A stretch of 10,139 nucleotides of DNA from JBBSHS01 sp038232515. GTDB taxonomy: Bacteria > Actinomycetota > Acidimicrobiia > Acidimicrobiales > JAUJNH01. Each line of letters begins with the position of its first letter. Position 1 is the stretch's first letter. Below, one piece after another: positions 5,574-10,139 of the stretch. The stretch is taken from the NCBI GenBank assembly GCA_038232515.1, contig JBBSHS010000086.1, forward strand, positions 1-10,139. Direction: 5' to 3'. Below the pieces are notes generated by a model. It made no database searches and had not been told where the DNA came from. It saw nothing but the letters and a program-made list of their open reading frames with translations. A program made the translations under genes and the position numbers.

Positions 5574-6026
5574 CTACTTCCAGAATTCGACGTGGCCCCA
5601 CAGCCGCCGGAACCAACCTCGAGGGCGCTTGGCCGAGGGCGTGGCCGGGTGCACGATGGAGGGCAGGGCGGCCGGCGCCGAACCCGGGGCCGGCAGGATG
5701 GCGTAGGGCTCCTCGCCCGGCTTGACCATGCCGTACTGCTCGCGGGCCAGGCGTTCTATCTCGCCATCGGACTTCAACTGTTGCATCCGCGCCGCCAACT
5801 GCTGGTTCTGCTCGTCCAGCACCTGCACGCGGGCCTCGCCGGCGCCGATGCTGCGGCGCTGGCCCATGTAGGTGCGGATAGGGAGCACAAACGCGAACAG
5901 CAGGCCGATCACCACCACGGCGGTGACGAGCAGGGCGAGCGCCCGACCACCGCTGATGGGCCAGGCCCGCGGGCCGTCCGTCCGATCCTGGCGCGGCCCG
6001 TCAGCACGGGCGCCGGCTGCGCTCAC
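5574..6026 (-). CDS. FtsB/DivIC-type septum formation initiator protein
   Basis: This 150-residue single-pass membrane protein is of the septum formation initiator (FtsB/DivIC) family, which links FtsL and FtsQ/DivIB in the divisome. A short basic cytoplasmic N-terminus is followed by one membrane helix (ALALLVTAVVVIGLLFAFVL, 29-48). An extracellular coiled coil follows (ARVQVLDEQNQQLAARMQQL, 65-84), then the family motif IERLAREQYGMVKPGEEPYA (90-109). A Pro/Ala-rich, basic tail with several Trp residues ends the protein. I chose the GTG at 6026: its GTGA overlaps the enolase stop by 4 nt, and GGGAGG lies 11 nt upstream (6043-6038). This gives the normal length; a longer upstream frame inside enolase is a shadow. 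Overlap implies translational coupling to enolase, a pairing conserved in actinobacteria. Confidence 0.9.
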   Translation of the reverse strand: MSAAGARADGPRQDRTDGPRAWPISGGRALALLVTAVVVIGLLFAFVLPIRTYMGQRRSIGAGEARVQVLDEQNQQLAARMQQLKSDGEIERLAREQYGMVKPGEEPYAILPAPGSAPAALPSIVHPATPSAKRPRGWFRRLWGHVEFWK

Positions 6027-7312
6027 GTGGCCGCCGACCTCCCGGCCAACGCGTCCAGGCCGGGGTACTCGGCCTGGTCCCCCAGGCCGTCCTCGATGCG
6101 CAGGAGTTGGTTGTACTTGGCCACGCGGTCCGACCGTGCCGGCGCGCCCGTCTTGATCTGGCCGCAGCCGGTGGCGACGGCCAGGTCGGCGATGGTGGTG
6201 TCCTCGGTCTCGCCGGAGCGGTGGGAGATCACCGACGCGTAGGCCGACCGGGTGGCCAGGGCCATGGTGTCGAGGGTCTCGGTCAGCGACCCTATCTGGT
6301 TGACCTTGACGAGGATGGCGTTGGCCACGCCGGCCTGCACGCCCCGCGCCAGCCGCTGGGCATTGGTGACGAAGACGTCGTCGCCCACCAGTTGGCAGCG
6401 GTGGCCCAGGCGCCGGGTCAGGTCGGCCCATCCGTCCCAGTCGTCCTCGGCCATGCCGTCCTCGAGCGAAACGATCGGGTAGGCGTCGCACAGGCGCACC
6501 CACTCGTCGGCCAGCTCGGCCGAGGACAGCACCTTGCCTTCGCCGCCCAGGTGGTACCGGCCGTCACGGTACAGCTCGCTGGTGGCGGGGTCGAGGGCGA
6601 AGGCGATCTCGTCGCCCAGCTGCCGACCGGCCTTGTCGACCGCCTCCACCAGCAGCCGCAGCGGGGCCTCGTTGTCGGGCAGGTCGGGAGCGAAACCGCC
6701 CTCGTCCCCCAACGTGGTCGACAGGCCGCGGTCCCGCAACACGGCCTTGAGGGCGTGATAGGTCTCGACCCCCCATCGCAGGCCTTCGCTGAACGAGGCG
6801 GCGCCCACCGGGACGATCATGAACTCCTGGAAATCCACCGAGTTGTCGGCGTGCACACCCCCGTTGAGGACGTTCATCATCGGTACCGGCAGGACATGGG
6901 CGTTGGCCCCGCCCACCCACCGGTACAGCGGCATCTCCAGCTCGTTGGCCGCGGCCCGAGCCACGGCCAGGCTGACGCCGAGGATGGCGTTGGCCCCCAA
7001 TCGGGACTTGTCGTCGGTGCCGTCGGCGTCGACCAGCCGACGGTCGACCTCGCGCTGGTCGAGGGCGTCGACGGTGAACACGGCGTCGGCCAGCTCACCG
7101 TTGACATGGGCTACGGCCTCGAGCACGCCCTTGCCGCCGTAGCGGTCGCCCCCGTCCCGCAGCTCCACCGCCTCGTGGACGCCGGTGGAAGCGCCGGACG
7201 GAACGATGGCCCGGCCCACGGCTCCCGACACCAGCCCCACCTCCACCTCGACGGTGGGGTATCCCCGCGAGTCCAGGACCTGGCGACCGAGCACCGCTTC
7301 GACGGCGCTCAT
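6023..7312 (-). CDS. eno: Enolase (phosphopyruvate hydratase)
   Basis: This 429-residue enolase, of normal bacterial length, interconverts 2-phosphoglycerate and phosphoenolpyruvate in glycolysis. The N-terminal LDSRGYPTVEVEV (13-25) and VPSGASTGVHEAVELRD (37-53) loops are present. The catalytic Glu204 is in LGDEGGFAPD and the catalytic base Lys336 is in ILVKVNQIGS. Mg ligands are predicted at Asp241, Glu284 (SLEDGM) and Asp311/312 (VGDDVFVTN). His154, the substrate loop SHRSGETEDTTIADL (363-377) and KTGAPARSDRVAKYNQLLRI (387-406) are all present. There are small departures from consensus: GYPT for GNPT, FALDPA for ALDVA and PARSD for PCRTD. The start at 7312 matches the family N-terminus; in-frame upstream codons add unrelated residues. 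The ribosome site is weak. A 131-nt gap separates it from mazG, and ftsB overlaps its stop. Confidence 0.97.
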   Translation of the reverse strand: MSAVEAVLGRQVLDSRGYPTVEVEVGLVSGAVGRAIVPSGASTGVHEAVELRDGGDRYGGKGVLEAVAHVNGELADAVFTVDALDQREVDRRLVDADGTDDKSRLGANAILGVSLAVARAAANELEMPLYRWVGGANAHVLPVPMMNVLNGGVHADNSVDFQEFMIVPVGAASFSEGLRWGVETYHALKAVLRDRGLSTTLGDEGGFAPDLPDNEAPLRLLVEAVDKAGRQLGDEIAFALDPATSELYRDGRYHLGGEGKVLSSAELADEWVRLCDAYPIVSLEDGMAEDDWDGWADLTRRLGHRCQLVGDDVFVTNAQRLARGVQAGVANAILVKVNQIGSLTETLDTMALATRSAYASVISHRSGETEDTTIADLAVATGCGQIKTGAPARSDRVAKYNQLLRIEDGLGDQAEYPGLDALAGRSAAT

Positions 7313-7362
7313 CGGTGGCCCCATGAGGGGCGGTTCATCTCGGGCTGACCTGGCTGCCGCAT
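7309..7362 (-). CDS. Possible 17-residue upstream ORF of enolase
   Basis: An ATG at 7362 opens MRQPGQPEMNRPSWGHR and stops at TGA 7311-7309, which overlaps the enolase ATG as ATGA. AGGAG lies 13 nt upstream (7380-7376), rather far for efficient initiation. Because enolase has no good ribosome site of its own, coupling from this frame is conceivable. Chance occurrence is equally possible. Confidence 0.2.
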   Translation of the reverse strand: MRQPGQPEMNRPSWGHR

Positions 7363-7395
7363 GGGATTGTTGTGGCTCCTGTGGCTCGAGTGCAA

Positions 7396-7401
7396 ACGGT
7401 A
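7396..7401 (-). promoter_or_regulatory. Candidate -10 box (TACCGT) upstream of enolase
   Basis: TACCGT in the 131-nt mazG-eno gap matches TAnnnT and would give a leader of roughly 75-80 nt for enolase. No clear -35 is visible. Read-through from mazG is equally possible. Confidence 0.25.
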
Positions 7402-7443
7402 GACGATGCGCCGGCCTGGCCCGCGCCACGCCCTGCGAGATGG

Positions 7444-8844
7444 TCAGCCCACGTGGCGGATGTAGCGGGCGACGGCTCTGCGCAGGGCCGTCTCGGGGTC
7501 GAGCCCGGCGGCGCTGGCCGCAGTGGTGACGGCCAGGAGCAGGTCGCCCAGCTCTTCCTCGGTGGCCACGGCCGGCACGGGCACGCCGGGCGGCGCAGCC
7601 AGACCGTGCGACGCCGCCCGACGGGCCACCTTGGCCGCCGCCGCCAGCGCCGGCAATCCCGGCGGGATGCCGGCGAACGGCGCGGCAGTATCGGCCTTCT
7701 CGGCCTTCTCGGCCTTCTCGGCCCGTTTTATGGCGTCCCAGTTCGTCATCACCTGCTCGGCGGTGTCGGCCTCGACCGCGCCGAAGACGTGGGGGTGGCG
7801 ACGGACCAGCTTGTCGTGCACGGTCCTGGCCACGTCGGCCAGCGTGAACCGGCCCTCCTCAGCCGCCAGCGTGGCGTGGAAAACCACCTGGAACAGCACG
7901 TCGCCCAGTTCCTCGCACACGGCGTCGACGGCCGTGGGCGAGGGGGCCGGACCGAGCGCCTCGAGGGCCTCGATGGCCTCGTGGGCTTCCTCCAGGAGGT
8001 AGCCGGTAAGGCTCTCGTGCGTCTGCCGGCGGTCCCAGGGACAGCGCTCACGCAACGTGCGAACCAGCTCTTCGAAGCGGACCAGCTCACGAGCGACCGG
8101 TGCGGCCAGCCGGGGCAACCACAAGGTCGTGAGGTGGTCGGCCGGCACCCGGTCGAGGTCGGACCACGGCACCTCACACACGGATTCATCCGGCAGTCCC
8201 AGGCGCTGCAGCACCACGACCGGGACGGGGTCGACCTCCACGTCGTCGGGATCGAGGGCCAGCTTGATCTCGGCCAGCACGAGGGCGGAGTCGGCCTGGG
8301 CGACGAGCAGCGGGCCCCGCTCCCCGGCCGCCTCCGGCGCGAACCGGTGGGCGTCGACCAGGCGTACACCGGCGGCCAGGGGGTCGACGCCGAGGCGTAG
8401 CCAGACGAGGTCGAGGAAGGACGGGCTGGGCACGATCTCGACGGACACCGACGCCGACGCCCGCAGCCGGTCCACCGTGCGTTCGGCCACCAGTGGGGAC
8501 CCGGGCACGGCGTAAACCACCCGACCGTGTTCGGCGGCGGCCACCTCGAGGTCGGCCACGATGGCCGCGTACGCCTCCTCCAGGGTGGCGGCCGCCTCGT
8601 ATCGATGGTCGAAGCTCTGGACGGCATCGACGGCGGCGGCGGCCGGGTGCCGGACGGTGCGCAGGAACCGGGCGGCGGGGGCCACCGAGGCCAGGGCGTC
8701 GAGGGCCGCCCTACTCACCAGCTCGAGCCCCGCCGGCCCCAGCCCCACCACCACGACCACCGGCAACGCCGGCCCGCCCGTCCGACCAGCTCTCTCCGCC
8801 CCATCCGCCCTGCTGTCACCGATGTCGGGGGGCCTATCCGCCAC
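7444..8844 (-). CDS. mazG: Two-domain tetrapyrrole methylase-like / MazG nucleoside triphosphate pyrophosphohydrolase (YabN type)
   Basis: This 466-residue fusion starts with a tetrapyrrole (corrin/porphyrin) methylase-like domain (~28-250; VVVVGLGPAGLELVSR and VVYAVPGSPLVAERTV) and continues with MazG (~257-466), as in Bacillus YabN. MazG hydrolyses NTPs to NMP and pyrophosphate, clearing aberrant nucleotides or lowering alarmone levels. The first MazG repeat has RCPWDRRQTHESLTGYLLEE, the metal-binding E285-E286-x-x-E289, and EELGDVLFQVVFH with Glu312 and Asp315; HPHVFG follows. The second repeat keeps EEELGDLLLAV (429-439). Between the repeats lies a short AEKAEKAEKA stretch from a 9-nt tandem repeat. 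The GTG start at 8844 has GGGAGG 5 nt upstream (8855-8850) and overlaps the preceding isomerase gene by 11 nt, implying coupling. The methylase domain lacks evidence for activity. Confidence 0.93.
   Translation of the reverse strand: MADRPPDIGDSRADGAERAGRTGGPALPVVVVVGLGPAGLELVSRAALDALASVAPAARFLRTVRHPAAAAVDAVQSFDHRYEAAATLEEAYAAIVADLEVAAAEHGRVVYAVPGSPLVAERTVDRLRASASVSVEIVPSPSFLDLVWLRLGVDPLAAGVRLVDAHRFAPEAAGERGPLLVAQADSALVLAEIKLALDPDDVEVDPVPVVVLQRLGLPDESVCEVPWSDLDRVPADHLTTLWLPRLAAPVARELVRFEELVRTLRERCPWDRRQTHESLTGYLLEEAHEAIEALEALGPAPSPTAVDAVCEELGDVLFQVVFHATLAAEEGRFTLADVARTVHDKLVRRHPHVFGAVEADTAEQVMTNWDAIKRAEKAEKAEKADTAAPFAGIPPGLPALAAAAKVARRAASHGLAAPPGVPVPAVATEEELGDLLLAVTTAASAAGLDPETALRRAVARYIRHVG
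7691..7723. repeat. 9-nt tandem repeat inside mazG
   Basis: tcggccttc is repeated three full times plus six bases. On the minus strand it encodes the alternating Ala-Glu-Lys run at residues ~376-384, in the linker between the two MazG repeats. Such a repeat could gain or lose units without changing frame. Confidence 0.85.
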
Positions 8845-9982
8845 GTGTGCCTCCCGTCGCAGCCGTGGACGGGACCGTGGACGCAGCTGCGGCCGGGGCC
8901 GTGGACGGGACCGTGGACGCAGCTGCGGCCGGGGCCGTGGACGCAGCGGTGGACGGAGCAGTGGACGCCGCCGGCGGGCCGGGGGCCACCAGGTGGGGAT
9001 GGGCCGGGTCGCTGGTGTCCCACCGCCCGAACCGGGCCGACACGGTCACGCCCACTCGCTTGGACCGTTCGACGAGCTGGGTGGCATAGGCGGTCGCCGC
9101 CGGAGCCAAGGTGGCGGCTCGGGCGATGGCCCGGGCCTTGACGTCGAAGCGCAGGGTGGTGCGAGAGGTGACCTGGACGACGTGCCACCCGTTCTGGCTC
9201 TGGACCGGCGGGGAGATCTCGCCGGCGGCCAGCTTGCGCACCGCATCGGCGAACGGGGCCACGTAGTGGTCGACGCCGGCATCGTCGACGCACCCCAGGC
9301 TCCCTCCCTGCGCGGCGCTGGCCGGGTCGCCGGGGTTCTGCTTGGCCAGCTCGGCGAAGTCGGCCCCGGCCGCCAGCTGGGCGCGGGCCGCCTGGGCACG
9401 GGCCTGGGCCTGGGGGTCGGACGCCGGCCACAGGATCTGGCGCAGGCACACGGTGTCGACGAACTGCTCGGGGTGACCGGTGTAGAAGGCCCGTAGCGCC
9501 GGGTCGGTGATGTCGACACGCCCGCTCCGGGCTTCCACCGCGTCGCTCTCGGCCTGCCGCCGCACCAGTGTCGCCTGGTAGCCCGACGTGAACCCCCCGA
9601 ATGTCGACTTCGTCCCGTTCTGTGGGAGGCCGGCCATCACCTCCTGGCGGGCGGCGGCGAGGTCGCCGGCCCTGACCTTGAGGGCATCGTCGAGCAGCTG
9701 GCCGTGGACCAGCTCGGCCACGATCAGGTTGGTCAGCACCCGACCGTCCACGAAGGCGACGTCATTGGACCCGGCCGTCGAGCCGTTCACGGGCACGCCC
9801 CGTGACCTCAGGGCGGCCACGTAGCCCACGTTGGCCGAGATGTGGCGCAGCTCGCCATCCACCTCCGCCTGGCGGATGGCGTGGTGACCCACCATCGCCG
9901 CCACCGGGCTCGCCGCCGACCGGCAGGCACCCAGGCTCATTGCCGCCGCGGCGGCGACGGTGAAGACAAGGCCCCGGCGCAC
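8834..9982 (-). CDS. Lipoprotein peptidyl-prolyl cis-trans isomerase, parvulin type (SurA/PrsA-like)
   Basis: This 382-residue exported folding factor starts with a lipoprotein signal: Arg2-Arg3, a hydrophobic stretch, then the lipobox SLGAC with Cys20, so it is probably anchored to the outer face of the membrane. A SurA-like chaperone region (~25-170) precedes a parvulin domain (~176-275; CLRQILW, AAGADFAELAKQNPGDPASA, QGGSLG, LAAGEISPPVQSQNGWHVVQ). The His of the usual RHILV motif is Gln182 here, while His267 is kept, so isomerase activity may be reduced. A C-terminal extension ends in a Ser/Thr/Pro/Ala tail with two identical 12-residue repeats. I chose the GTG at 9982 because a TAGTCT box ends 8 nt upstream and the signal peptide begins there; an open frame continues to 10114 without a better start. 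It overlaps mazG by 11 nt. Confidence 0.85.
   Translation of the reverse strand: MRRGLVFTVAAAAAMSLGACRSAASPVAAMVGHHAIRQAEVDGELRHISANVGYVAALRSRGVPVNGSTAGSNDVAFVDGRVLTNLIVAELVHGQLLDDALKVRAGDLAAARQEVMAGLPQNGTKSTFGGFTSGYQATLVRRQAESDAVEARSGRVDITDPALRAFYTGHPEQFVDTVCLRQILWPASDPQAQARAQAARAQLAAGADFAELAKQNPGDPASAAQGGSLGCVDDAGVDHYVAPFADAVRKLAAGEISPPVQSQNGWHVVQVTSRTTLRFDVKARAIARAATLAPAATAYATQLVERSKRVGVTVSARFGRWDTSDPAHPHLVAPGPPAASTAPSTAASTAPAAAASTVPSTAPAAAASTVPSTAATGGTRGG
8862..8933. repeat. 36-nt tandem repeat coding the lipoprotein tail
   Basis: Two exact 36-nt copies (8862-8897 and 8898-8933) are followed by a decaying partial copy. They encode a 12-residue unit of Ala, Ser, Thr, Val and Pro (AAAASTVPSTAP-like) at the C-terminus of the isomerase. 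The tail is probably an extracytoplasmic disordered region. Confidence 0.88.
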
Positions 9983-9990
9983 CACCACGC

Positions 9991-9996
9991 AGACTA
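9991..9996 (-). promoter_or_regulatory. Candidate -10 box (TAGTCT) for the isomerase-mazG unit
   Basis: TAGTCT ends 8 nt before the GTG at 9982 (three GTG codons occur in a row here), consistent with a leaderless transcript. No clear -35 is visible. Confidence 0.4.
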
Positions 9997-9999
9997 GGA

Positions 10000-10139
10000 G
10001 CCGGGAGACCGCAGGGCTGAAGTCGGACCGCCTTTGGCAAAGGCTCCGCGGCGCTCCCCGAACCGGTCGAGCGCCATGCACTCTGACGCCCGTGACGGCC
10101 ACGGCGGAAGGCACGGGCGTGGCGAGGGCCCGGACAACC
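10000..10139. other. Right-edge stretch with a 15-nt palindrome
   Basis: No gene is supported in these 140 nt. GCCTTTG-G-CAAAGGC (10030-10044) is a perfect palindrome lying about 34 nt upstream of the TAGTCT box. It could be an operator or the terminator stem of a gene beyond the window; no T-run is present. Open frames here show no family motif. Confidence 0.4.

Noticed and set aside
5574..6503. A 309-residue frame giving a longer FtsB-like protein
   Set aside because: The extra 159 residues are out-of-frame enolase sequence; the GTG at 6026 has a ribosome site and gives the normal family length.
6107..7348. A long plus-strand frame of 413 residues
   Set aside because: It is antisense to enolase and shows no family motif; it is a typical GC-rich shadow.
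7372..8400. A 342-residue plus-strand frame
   Set aside because: It is antisense to mazG, with composition and lack of motifs typical of a shadow ORF.
8862..8960. The 36-nt tandem repeats as a CRISPR array
   Set aside because: The copies are adjacent with no spacers and are in frame in the isomerase tail.

Overview
The window is very GC-rich DNA from an actinobacterium. The gene order, a probable coenzyme F420-type oxidoreductase, DUF501, GTG starts and TAnnnT boxes placed 6-8 nt before start codons suggest a member of the Acidimicrobiia or a relative; that placement is an inference from gene content. Almost all genes lie on the minus strand, so transcription runs from high to low coordinates.

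Right half (about 9982 down to 5574, minus): a compact housekeeping run. It encodes a secreted parvulin-type peptidyl-prolyl isomerase lipoprotein (SurA/PrsA-like), a two-domain YabN/MazG nucleotide pyrophosphohydrolase that overlaps it by 11 nt, enolase, and an FtsB/DivIC-type septum protein that overlaps enolase by 4 nt (GTGA). The first 140 nt upstream (10000-10139) hold no gene I can support, only a short palindrome.

Middle (5574 to 3310): accessory and lineage-specific genes. A small PPOX-family (F420-type) oxidoreductase gene (minus) converges on an unrecognised plus-strand gene for a 129-residue basic protein. Next to it lies a decayed gene of the DUF5655 type, whose conserved pieces survive in three different frames. 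Then comes a VC0807-like integral membrane protein gene (minus).

Left half (3310 to 700, minus): a delta-9-type fatty acid desaturase with an unusual repeated C-terminal tail, preceded by a 26-bp near-perfect palindrome that looks like a repressor operator; then DUF501 and a Ppx/GppA phosphatase. In many actinobacteria, enolase, ftsB/divIC, DUF501 and ppx are neighbours. Here the membrane/lipid block separates ftsB from DUF501, which looks like an insertion into a conserved core cluster.

Left edge (1-534, minus): a broken IS607-family serine-recombinase transposase that runs off the window. Its reading frame is disrupted at two places by the same 35-nt sequence.

No rRNA, tRNA or CRISPR array was seen. 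I found no clear new defence or biosynthetic system. The most distinctive observations are the synuclein/perilipin-like 11-mer tail on the desaturase, the two operator-like palindromes, the doubly disrupted IS607 gene and the three-frame DUF5655 relic.
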